Source: Paragorgia papillata
Lineage: Eukaryota > Cnidaria > Anthozoa > Scleralcyonacea > Coralliidae
DNA: 64,000 bases
NCBI GenBank assembly: GCA_035771165.1
Contig: JAWNZC010000471.1
Location: forward strand, 1,210,001 to 1,274,000
Reading direction: 5' to 3'
Position numbers and translations under genes: made by a program
The notes under the pieces: generated by a model
Database searches by the model: none
Told to the model about the DNA's origin: nothing
The model's input: only the letters and a program-made list of their open reading frames with translations
Part shown: piece by piece, positions 32,301 to 42,244 of the stretch
Layout: each line of letters starts with the position of its first letter
Position numbering within the stretch: the stretch's first letter is position 1

Positions 32301-34590
32301 TGCCACTCTGGAGACTTATACCAGATTAAAGAGCATGAAATTCTGTATAACATATGTAAATTAAAAAAAATCGTATAGAATAGCGGCTGAGAAATTTGTG
32401 TTTATATCTGATGTAATAATAAATATACAACATAATTCCCGGTCAGTTGTTTTAATGACTCCGCGGCGCAATTTGTTTAAAGCTTGCCTGCGTCGTAGAT
32501 GGGTCTATGCCACTCTGGGGACTTATACTACATTAAAGAGCATGAAATTTTGTATAACATATGTAAATTAAAAAAAATCGTATAGAATAGCGGCTGAGAA
32601 AATTGTACTGTTTCTGAGGAAATCTGAAATATACAACATAACCGCCGTCAGCTCGTATTAATGACGCCGCGGCGCAATTTGTTTAAAGCTTGCCTGCGTC
32701 GTTCGTGGGTCTATGCCACTCTGGGGACTTACTCTAGATTAAAGAGCATGAAATTCTGTATAACATATCCAAATTAAAGAAAATCGTATAGAATAGCGGC
32801 TGAGAAAATTGTACCTTTTGTGAGGAAATCTGAAATATACAGCATAACCGCGGTCAGTCGTTTTAATGACGACGCGGCGCAATTTGTTTAAAGCTTGCCT
32901 GCGTCGTTCATGGGTCTATGCCACTCTGGTGACTTATACTAGATTAAAGAGCATGAAATTCTGTATAACATATGTAAATTAAAAAAAATCGTATAGAATA
33001 GCGGCTGATAAATTTGTGTTTATATCTGATGTAACATGATATATACAACATAACATCCGTGAGTCGTTTTAATGACGCCGCGGCGCAATTTGTTTAAAGC
33101 TTGCCTGCGTCGTTCATGGGTCTATGCCACTCTGGGGACTTATACTGGATTAAAGAGCATGAAATTCTGTACAACATACGCAAATTTTAAAAAAATCGTA
33201 TAGAATAGCGCCTGAGATAATTGTGTTTATATCTGAGGTAATCTGAAATATGCAACGAACTCCCGTCAGTGGTATTAATAACGCCGCGCCGCAATTTGTT
33301 TAACGCTCGCCTGCGTTTTTCATGGGTCTGTGCCACTCTGGAGACTTATACCAGATTAAAGAGCATGAAATTCTGTACAACATATGTAAATTAAAAAAAA
33401 TCGTATAGAATAGCGGCTGAGAAATTTGTGTTTATATCTGATGTAATAAGAAATATACAACATAATTCCCGGTCAGTTGTTTTAATGACTCCGCGGCGCA
33501 ATTTGTTTAAAGCTTGCCTGCGTCGTAGATGGGTCTATGCCACTCTGGGGACTTATACTACATTAAAGAGCATGAAATTTTGTATAACATATGTAAATTA
33601 AAAAAGATCGTATAGAATAGCGGCTGAGAAAATTGTACTGTTTCTGAGGAAATCTGAAATATACAACATAACCGCCGTCAGCTCGTATTAATGACGCCGC
33701 GGCGCAATTTGTTTTAAAGCTTGCCTGCGTCGTTCGTGGGTCTATGCCACTCTGGGGACTTACTCTAGATTAAAGAGCATGAAATTCTGTATAACATATC
33801 CAAATTAAAGAAAATCGTATAGAATAGCGGCTGAGAAAATTGTACCTTTTGTGAGGAAATCTGAAATATACAGCATAACCGCGGTCAGTCGTTTTAATGA
33901 CGACGCGGCGCAATTTGTTTAAAGCTTGCCTGCGTCGTTCATGGGTCTATGCCACTCTGGTGACTTATACTAGATTAAAGAGCATGAAATTCTGTATAAC
34001 ATATGTAAATTAAAAAAAATCGTATAGAATAGCGGCTGATAAATTTGTGTTTATATCTGATGTAACATGATATATACAACATAACATCCGTGAGTCGTTT
34101 TAATGACGCCGCGGCGCAATTTGTTTAAAGCTTGCCTGCGTCGTTCATGGGTCTATGCCACTCTGGGGACTTATACTGGATTAAAGAGCATGAAATTCTG
34201 TACAACATACGCAAATTTTAAAAAAATCGTATAGAATAGCGCCTGAGATAATTGTGTTTATATCTGAGGTAATCTGAAATATGCAACGAACTCCCGTCAG
34301 TGGTATTAATAACGCCGCGCCGCAATTTGTTTAACGCTCGCCTGCGTTTTTTCATGGGTCTGTGCCACTCTGGAGACTTATACCAGATTAAAGAGCATGA
34401 AATTCTGTACAACATATGTAAATTAAAAAAAATTCGTATAGAATAGCGGCTGAGAAAATTTGTGTTTATATCTGAGTATATAAGAAATATACAATATAAT
34501 TCCCGTCATTTTTTTTTAATGACTCCTCGGCGCAATTTGTTTGTAAAGCTTGCCTGCGTCGTAGATGGGTCCTACTGCCACTCTGGTGAC
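26345..34590 (-). repeat. Right satellite array, main block, about 40 monomers
   Basis: Same ~205-bp monomer as the left arm but inverted. Monomers fall into sequence types that repeat in higher-order blocks. For example, a unit of five (about 1033 bp) repeats at 28190-29220 and 29220-30250, and larger related blocks start near 31080, 32520 and 33545. Two 60-codon frames at 28394 and 29427 are identical because of this, not because they are genes. A 22-bp tandem duplication (ATATACTAACACCAAGTGAT) marks the inner edge at 26305-26345. Confidence 0.95.
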
Positions 34591-37500
34591 TTAACAAGAG
34601 CAGCGCTGTATTTAAATAAAAATCGGAATAGCGGCTGAGAAATTGTACAACTGACATAATCCCCTTACAGTCGTAAGCGGGGCATTGCCTGCGTCGTTCA
34701 TTTCTATGCCACTCCGTGACATACAGAAATTCCATATGTAAATTAGGGCCGCTGAGAAATTTGAGTTTAACTAACAACATAACTCCGCGTCGCGTGCGCA
34801 TGCCGCTGCCTGCAATCCGTTCTTGCCACTCGCTCGTTGACATGGGTCGTATCCACCGCGGCTAGAAATTTACCCTGAGAAATCTGTAAAATCATAACCG
34901 CGCGTGGCCGTCGTCTTTAATGACGCCGCGGCCGCGAAAGCCGCGGCGTCTATGGCTGTTCCTATGCCACTCTCATGACTTATACTAGCGGCTGAAATTC
35001 TGTATAACATAAATTAAAACGTATATTCCGCGGTAAGTATTTGTACGCCATCGTCAGTCATAATGACTCAGTCGTTATAATCCTCGGCTCAACACTACTG
35101 GCTGACGATAAACGCGTGCATCTGAGAAACCGCGTAAAGCGAGAAATTGACCTTTTCTAATCGCTACAGGGCATCGACGCCGCCGTCAGTCAGTTTGCCC
35201 CTGCGAGATCTCGCGCGCACTAAATTGCTGCGTCGTTATGTAAATTATCTCGTAAGCCCTGTTGCTCGATAAGAAACTATATCAGCATAACCGCGGTACG
35301 TGGCGGCGCGGGGTTGTTTAAAGCATCCGCGTCATGGGTCTATGCCACTCTGGGGCTTACATGCTTCTCGTTTCTGGTACCGCCTGAACTTCATACAACA
35401 TCCCCGTGAAGACGCCGCCGCGGCTGTTTAAAGCTTGCGTCCGCCGGCTATATTAAAACTGCATAAAGAGCATTCTGAGCATATGTAAATTTAACACTGA
35501 GCTGACTGATCTGAAAATCTGTATCAGGCGTATTATCGTCCGACGCCGCCGCTCCGTTCATATCTATCCGCATGGATAAACGAGGCATGAAACTTAAACA
35601 ATGGTTCGTATAGCGGCTGAGAAAGTCTTTTTCGTCTGAAATATACCAGCACACTCCGCCGTCAAATGACCGCGGCCAGTTTCTGCGTGCGTTGTACGTC
35701 CCACTGTCGCTACTTATACTAAAAAGAGCATGAAATTATAACAACTTTAATTGTATCATATGTAAAAAAAATTGTATTTTTTATGATCTGAAATACATCA
35801 CGTGTTTAAATCCGGCCGCGGCCCTAGCTAATGTTTAAAGCTTCTGGTCTTATCTAATGCAAGCTCTCTTATACTAGTGAGCATATTATGTAAAGAATAG
35901 CTTTATGTGTTTCCGTATACTGAAATATACATCCCCTCGTCAGATGCTAAATAGCTGCGTGTCATGCGTCTTCCGCTATCGCCTCTCGACTTATACTAAA
36001 GATCGCTGCATATTAAAGTAAATCGTTAAAGCGCATGAATCTTTGAGATCTGAAATATACCAGCAGTTAATCTCTAGCGGCTGAGAAAAGTATCTAATTC
36101 AACATACCATCGTAAGCCCCGCCGCCTGCTGGGCCTATAACTCGTTCATGATGCCACTCTATGAACTTCTGTATAACATATGTAAATAAATCGTATAGAG
36201 GGGCTGAAATATCCTAAACGCCACGCACCGCCGGTTTCGCCGGGCGGCGCAATGTTAAAGCTTGCCTGCGTCGTTCAACCTATCACTCTGGTCAGGAGCC
36301 TGTAAATTTTGAGTCGCGGCTGAGAAATATATCTATGTCCCGCTCGTATCTCGCGCGTGTTTATAGTGTCGTTCATATCCGCACTTCTAAACAACATAAC
36401 ATCGTCATGTAAAAAAAATTCCGTGTATAAAGCCGCGCTGTCCTGACTGCCTCAAACATAACTGCTCGTTAATGGGTCCGCCCTTAACTTTTGCGGGCGG
36501 CCCGGGTGGGCTGTAGCCTTATCGAGCGCATCCTATGCCGCATCGCATGATGCGCCGGCGCGGACTTGGGGACTTATACTAGTAACAGCATGAAATAAAT
36601 GTCGTGCGGCTGAGAAATTGTACATCCGTCGGCGTCAGCCCGTCCGCCGTCGCAAAAGCCGCGCGCTTAGTCTCGTTGCCAGCCTCTGAAGAGCATGGAT
36701 ATGTACGTTCACGGCTGGGCTGCGGGCTGAACGAAACAACATCCGCGTCGTATCGCCGGGAGGGGCGCTGTGTTTAAAGCTTCCACTGCGTCGTTCATGG
36801 TCTATGCGTCACTCGGATCTTATACGACAATGTAGTCAATTCTTTCAATTATGTAAATACGCCGGGCGGGGCGGGGATCAGATAAGAAATATACAGACCG
36901 CATTCCGCGTCAGCTTTGTTATTAATAAACTTCCCGTCGTCAAATGCCCGTCCGGGGTCTTCCCTGCGTCGTATGTCCAAGTGCAATCCGTATAGAATAG
37001 CGGCTGAGAAAGTGTAGCCTGAGGGCATCTTTCCGTGAGTCATATTAATACCGCGCGGCAATTTGTTTAAAGCTTGCCCTGCGTCGTTCATGGGCGGATG
37101 GCTCGGGGGACTTACACTATACGAAATTCAGAATCGTAATGGAATAGCGTGAATTGTACCGCTGAGAGGATCTAGAAATATACAACATACGTCATCGCGC
37201 CGCAATTTGTTTAAAGCTTTGCACGTTCATCTATGCCACTCTGTCTTGACTTACGGGGCATGAAATTCTGTATACCAATAAAAATCGTATAACCTTTTCT
37301 CTGATGTAATAAGAAATATACAACATACCGCCGTTAATGACGCCGCGGCGCAGTTTAAAGCTTGCCTGCGTCGTCAAGGGTCATGGGTCTAACTCAGTAC
37401 TGGGGGGATGACATATGTAAAATTTACTGAGGGGTGCAATATACAACATAACTGCCGTCATCGTATGACGCCCGGGATAGAGTGTCTCGTTGCTTATAAC

Positions 37501-37850
37501 CACTTGCTGACTGCCACCTATACTATTAAAGAGCATCTGCGTGTAAATATACATGAAGACTCGTATAAGACGCCGCGGCCGCGCTTACGTGATGTAATAA
37601 GAAATCCATAATCCCGCATCTCCGCGGCCCGCGTGGGCTTTCTGCGTCTCATGTCTATCTGTATAACTTTTCATAACCCCGGTCAATTTTTTCTATGTTC
37701 ATATGACTAGCCGCCGACTTTACATTCGTCCGCGATGAATATCTTTTGATGTACCGCTTAAATCAGCATAACCGTCACTGTAATACGCCGCGGCGCAATA
37801 AAGCTTGCCCGTTCATGCCTCATTAGAAGACTATAGATTTCGCGTATGAC
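34591..37850 (-). repeat. Shredded satellite block
   Basis: Exact 8-25-nt satellite words in normal orientation and roughly normal order (GCGGCTGAGAAA, TTTAAAGCTTGCC, TGCCACTCTGG) are separated by deletions and GC-rich junk. No intact monomer survives. Flanking arrays on both sides are clean. Confidence 0.85.
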
Positions 37851-38889
37851 ATGTTCTGTTTAAAAAAATCGTATCGAATAGCGGCTGAGAAATTTGTGTT
37901 TAAATCGATGTAATAAGAAATATACAATATAATTCCCGTCAGTTTTTTTAATGACTCCTCGGGCGCAATTTGTTTAAAAGCTTGCCTGCGTCCGTAGATG
38001 GGTCTATGCCACTCTGGGGACTTATACCACATTAAAGAGCATGAAATTTTGTATAACATATGTAAATTTAAAAAAATCGTATAGAATAGCGGCTGAGAAA
38101 ATTGTACTGTTTCTGAGGAAATCTGAAATATACAACATAACCGCCGGCAGCTCGTATTAATGACGCCGCGGCGCAATTTGTTTAAAGCTTGCCTGCGTCG
38201 TTCGTGGGTCTATGCCACTCTGGGGACTTACTCTAGATTAAAGAGCATGAAATTCTGTATAACATATCCAAATTAAAGAAAATCGTATAGAATAGCGGCT
38301 GAGAAAATTGTACCTTTTGTGAGGAAATCTGAAATATACAGCATAACCGCGGTCAGTCGTTTTAATGACGACGCGGCGCAATTTGTTTAAAGCTTGCCTG
38401 CGTCGTTCATGGGTCTATGCCACTCTGGTGACTTATACTAGATTAAAGAGCATGAAATTCTGTATAACATATGTAAATTAAAAAAAATCGTATAGAATAG
38501 CGGCTGATAAATTTGTGTTTATATCTGATGTAATATGATATATACAACATAACATCCGTGAGTCGTTTTAATGACGCCGCGGCGCAATTTGTTTAAAGCT
38601 TGCCTGCGTCGTTCATGGGTCTATGCCACTCTGGGGACTTATACTGGATTAAAGAGCATGAAATTCTGTACAACATATGCAAATTTTAAAAAAATCGTAT
38701 AGAATAGCGCCTGAGATAATTGTGTTTATATCTGAGGTAATCTGAAATATGCAACGAACTCCCGTCAGTGGTATTAATAACGCCGCGCCGCAATTTGTTT
38801 AACGCTCGCCTGCGTTTTTCATGGGTCTGTGCCACTCTGGAGACTTATACCAGATTAAAGAGCATGAAATTCTGTACAACATATGTAAA
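37851..38889 (-). repeat. Right satellite array, outer block, about 5 monomers
   Basis: Intact monomers of the same types as 31080-32300, ending at the outer TIR. Confidence 0.95.
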
Positions 38890-39077
38890 TTTGAAGAAAT
38901 CCTATAGTATAGCGCCTGAGAAAATTGTGTTTTTGTATGATATTCTGCAATAGCGACCACCTGATGAATATGGAGATAACTTCGCAATAACTGCGATAAT
39001 TGAATCGACGGCTGAATCGAAGGCCGAATCGAAGGCTGTGAATCGAAGGCTGAATGTGGTGTATACTTCACAGTGGT
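38890..39077 (-). repeat. Outer TIR of the giant element, right
   Basis: Inverted copy of 16641-16830, followed directly by the duplicated AAATTTGCT. Confidence 0.9.
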
Positions 39078-39118
39078 AAATTTGCTTCACTGTGAATATT
39101 GATACCTGAGAAGTGTTT

Positions 39119-39426
39119 GACGTCATAGTCTCAACCCAAACTAGCGTGACTAAGGAAGAAACAACGAGAGCACATATAATTTGACAACAAAAATGTCGAA
39201 TTCATCATCATTTAGTTGTTCTTCTGGCTATGGATTGAAACGGAATCATCCGTTATATGTTTGGAGTATATGCACGGTAGCCCATTTGGACGAATCTGGT
39301 TTCGGAATTTGCCAGGATGATGATTGTATTGCTTCGGCTGACGAGATTGATAATCGCGCAATACGAACAAGATATTGCCGAAGGAAAGTACAATACATTT
39401 TCAATATAGCAACATTTCAATTCTGA
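39119..39426 (+). pseudogene. Start of P2X7-type gene in the split TTAA transposon (tentative)
   Basis: TGACGTCATAGTCTCAACCCAAAC at 39119 corresponds to the segment just before the P2X7-like gene of the 21582 element. An ATG at 39194 opens a serine-rich start (MSNSSSFSCSSGYG). The remaining 60 codons are not recognisable, and an adjacent frame has GIIRYMF, reminiscent of the family's GxxPYxFEP stretch. Assigned mainly by position in the related element. Confidence 0.4.
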
Positions 39427-39429
39427 CGT

Positions 39430-40300
39430 TGTGGTTTCTTCTTGAGAAAGACAGTATTAGTCGGCTAGAGACGCTATCTTTATGTTGGTATGAATGTGTA
39501 TAAAAATATGTATGTATATGTAATGTGGCTCTAGCTTGTATTTGATGCCTGATACATTTGATACCCTAAAATATTTAGATTAGTATTTACGCTTTGCTGC
39601 TTTGCAAATCAGACTGTATATTTATTGAGTTATAGTTATGCTATTTATTTTGTAACATCTAATAGTTTTAAAATACTAAATGAATTGCTAGTACATGCTA
39701 TACATGTATTTTATATATACAAATACAATACATCAAATGCAACCTTATAAAATATATCATGTAAGTTTAAAGCAAACGACAACGAATCTTAAATAAAAGT
39801 ACAGTGGAACTATGATTACCATGGTATGGTATATAAGAACAGGGGACAAGAAATATTCGCTTATTTTCCAACGGTTCACTTCCTTGGAGTTCGAGACTGC
39901 TCTGCCTCCAACGTTTTGTTAGTCTTTCAAATAATAGGCACATTACCACGCTGAAAAACTCTTGTTTGTAGTAAGGTCGCTCTAAAAATCTTCATGGAAA
40001 ATTGATTGAAACAAACTATGAATCATCTGGTTTAAATTGAGTGTATTAAACCCAGTTTGCTCGTATGATTTGTCAATTGCATGGGCTTATATGCTGCGCA
40101 ATCCGGGCCTGCAGAATAATCTCATTCATTACTAGAATCCTGTATAACTGTGTGCGTTGATAGAATATTTTATTTTTCATTCACTGACAACGTCTTGTAT
40201 ACAGCATTAAGGTTATCACGTCAAATTTAAGATTTCTATACTCGCAATAACAGCGCCTCTTTTTTGAATTTCCAGTTAAAACTTCGTACAGTAGGTTGTA
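39430..40300. other. No supported gene
   Basis: AT-rich interior of the TTAA transposon, with short frames only. Confidence 0.4.
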
Positions 40301-40302
40301 GG

Positions 40303-40367
40303 TGGGTATACTTCACAATGATGAAATAAAAATGAGAGGTGAAAATTTCGTCTCAGTGACACTTTAA
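40303..40367 (-). repeat. Extra transposon terminus: TTAA-type TIR next to giant-element-type TIR
   Basis: 40367 begins (minus) TTAAAGTGTCACTGAGACGAAA, the same end as 40791. 46 bp later it reads ATTGTGAAGTATACCCACC, similar to the giant element's terminus. Interrupts the THAP gene. Confidence 0.6.
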
Positions 40368-40501
40368 AATTGGTTCGTTTGGACAAATTTAATCCAAACT
40401 CTCTTCGCAATTTGGTCAATTGGACTCTTATGCAAGGATATTCCTGCTTTAATATCAGATTGATAACTGCAATATTGTACAACAAAGCGTGATGATGGCA
40501 T
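40368..40501 (-). pseudogene. THAP zinc-finger N-terminus
   Basis: ATG at 40501. The frame reads VVQYCSYQSDIKAGISLHKS and then KRVWIKFVQTN before ending where a second transposon terminus is inserted. The spacing of Cys, GISLH, Trp and FV matches THAP domains. The second half (C-x2-H-F) is cut off. One of the first paired cysteines is not conserved. Confidence 0.75.
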
Positions 40502-40794
40502 GATGGAATAATTTAATTTTAATGAGCGATTCTTCAAAGCCACGCTTGTTTACTTTCACACAAGGTGTTTTGTTGGGTTGAGACTCTGACGTCACAGACA
40601 TCCTAGACCCAGTCTCAAATAAACACGTCCATTTTAATGGCGGCCGCGAATTTGCGTATTTCTTTCGTCAATATCTGCTTTACTTTTCCGAATATCAGCA
40701 TGAAACTTTGTTTGGTAAGTCTTCGATACATGCACTTTAGGCTCATAGAGAAAAAAGTAGGGGTAAAAATTTCGTCTCAGTGACACTTTAATAC

Positions 40795-41079
40795 CCACTT
40801 GGTAAGTCTCTCATCACGTATTCGGGTATGATACAAGGTGATTAAGGTTAGGAGATTTTTTGTTGAGAATAGTAACTACAGCCTCATTATTGCAGCGAAA
40901 AATTAGCCGTTTGTTAGACCATAAGTGTGCCCAAATTTTGCAAGCGGTAACTATAGGAAAAAGTTCTTGCCAAGCAATCGATATATCGCAGGTCTTGCTT
41001 ATTAGCTGGTGGGGTTGCCATTTGCCTTAGCCAATTGAACCAGAAGCATCGGTAAATAGCTGAATGGTGTCGGGGAAAA
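40795..41079 (-). pseudogene. DIRS-type RNase H fragment
   Basis: Minus-strand reading from 41070 gives DTIQLFTDASGSIG, a stop, then SIAWQELFPIVTACKIW and WSNKRLIFRCNNEAVV. FTDASG holds the first catalytic Asp of RNase H, and WQEL the conserved Glu. The upstream part of the same protein lies at 47272-47700. Removing the intervening element and one copy of CGGGGAAAA restores an uninterrupted frame across the junction (QNTLFP then DTIQLF). Confidence 0.85.
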
Positions 41080-41936
41080 GAGTTTGGGTTTTGGTCGAGG
41101 GTCGAGTGTCGAGGGTAGTTGGTCGAGTGTCGAGGGTAGTAGGTCGAGGGTCGAGGACCGAGGGTAGTAGCTCGAGGGTTCGAGGGTTGTAAAACACGCT
41201 AAAATTATTTTTGAAATGTAATAAATAAGAATTATAGTTATGTTGTCTTATTTTGTGTTAAGCGCAAGGGTGATTAATCAGATTATGTTTGCCCGGCCCC
41301 TGAGGTGTACAAATATCTTTCATTAATATAACTTCCTTTCGCGACATTTACGCAAAGCCAAAGTGAATGATGCTTCAATGTTTTGGAAGACTTCTCAAAA
41401 GGTTTTACTCAACTTAATACTGGCCTGGTTATAAACCAGGAATTTGTATATTACGACCTATTTCCAGCGTCGAAATTTAATGTACATTAGGTATATGCAA
41501 CTCTGTTGATTATCACTTACAAAAATAGCGCGGAGATTTGGGCCCATTTGGCTATGAGTTTGAGAAAAATTCAGCGCTGTTGAATCGATTTATTGTAGCC
41601 AACACAGTGGCGTAGCTAGGGTTTTTTAGTGGGGGGGGGGGGGGGGGGGGGGGGGGCAGGCATCCAAATTTTCCGGAAAATGGGCGTGGTAAAAATTGGG
41701 CGTGGTCATATGGATGTTGTCAAATCCAGGCGTTGCCATAAACACGTTTCATTCATCCATTCATTAAGAAATTAGTCGTACTTTTTTACGTATTAATAGT
41801 ACAGTACCTATATACTGAATTATAAAATAGGTTGCGTCTTACGCACGCTGTGATTGGTCAATTACCGTGTTTATATCAGGCTATGTAAACACGGTTGTGA
41901 TGTCACGGCACATTTTTTAGCCTTATTTCATAAAAG

Positions 41937-42122
41937 AAATAGAAAATGGATGCCCTGTGTTTATATAACCTGATGCAAACACGAGAGTGAGTTGGGAGAA
42001 TTCGAAAGTACTTATGTAAACCCTCGCCTACGGCTCGGGTTCACATAAACTTTCGAATTCTCCCAACTCACTCTCGTGTTTGCATCAGGCTATATAAACA
42101 CGGGCGGCCATTTTCTATTTCT
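41937..42122. repeat. Foldback inside the hAT element
   Basis: GAAATAGAAAATGG ... GTGTTTATATAACCTGATGC ... GAGTGAGTTGGGAGAATTCG pairs with its complement around CCTCGCCTACGGCTCGGG. Arms about 85 bp. Confidence 0.85.
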
Positions 42123-42244
42123 TAATTAGCAAACGTATTTACAAATTTTCTATTTTAAATTCTACAATCATGTAGAATTGTATCTGTAGTGCATGCATAC
42201 ATATGACTGTAGAGTACTAGAGAGATAGAATTTGTCCACCTAAG

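Larger units (their letters stand above)
16641..39077 (-). mobile_element. Giant satellite-armed, MULE-like element with 9-bp target duplication
   Basis: The ends are inverted repeats starting ACCACTGTGAAGTAT and differ at only about one position over the first 190 bp. They are flanked by a perfect 9-bp duplication AAATTTGCT (16632-16640, 39078-39086). Each TIR continues into a long tandem array of the same ~205-bp satellite, in opposite orientations. The core (20236-26344) contains a spliced minus-strand gene, a TTAA transposon, foldbacks and a SINE. Duplication length and long, repeat-bearing TIRs point to the Mutator-like class. No DDE transposase is seen, so mobility may have depended on another copy. 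Confidence 0.75.
16468..40791 (-). mobile_element. TTAA-flanked THAP/P2X7-type (Kolobok-like) transposon, split by the 22.4-kb element
   Basis: The left end (16468) reads TTAAAGTGTCACTGAGACG and the right end (40791) is its complement. Subterminal sequence is shared for over 200 bp when the inserted element is removed (CCGCCATTAAAAT, TGACGTCA, GTCTCAACCCAA on both sides). A THAP zinc-finger gene starts at 40501 on the minus strand, near the right end. Another gene start lies at 39194 on the plus strand. Without the insert the element is about 1.9 kb, similar to the 2.3-kb relative at 21582-23891. A TTAA target plus a THAP domain fits the Kolobok superfamily. The catalytic domain is not visible, so assignment is by inference. 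Confidence 0.65.

Noticed and set aside
16883..34415. Many 60-135-codon frames such as MAQTHEKRRRALNKLRRG and TPRRNLFKACLRRSW
   Set aside because: They recur at satellite periodicity on both arms and overlap monomer joints. Identity between copies follows array homogenisation, not coding constraint.
26345..38889. CRISPR-like regular repeats
   Set aside because: Units are ~205 bp head-to-tail with no spacers, in an intron-bearing animal genome.
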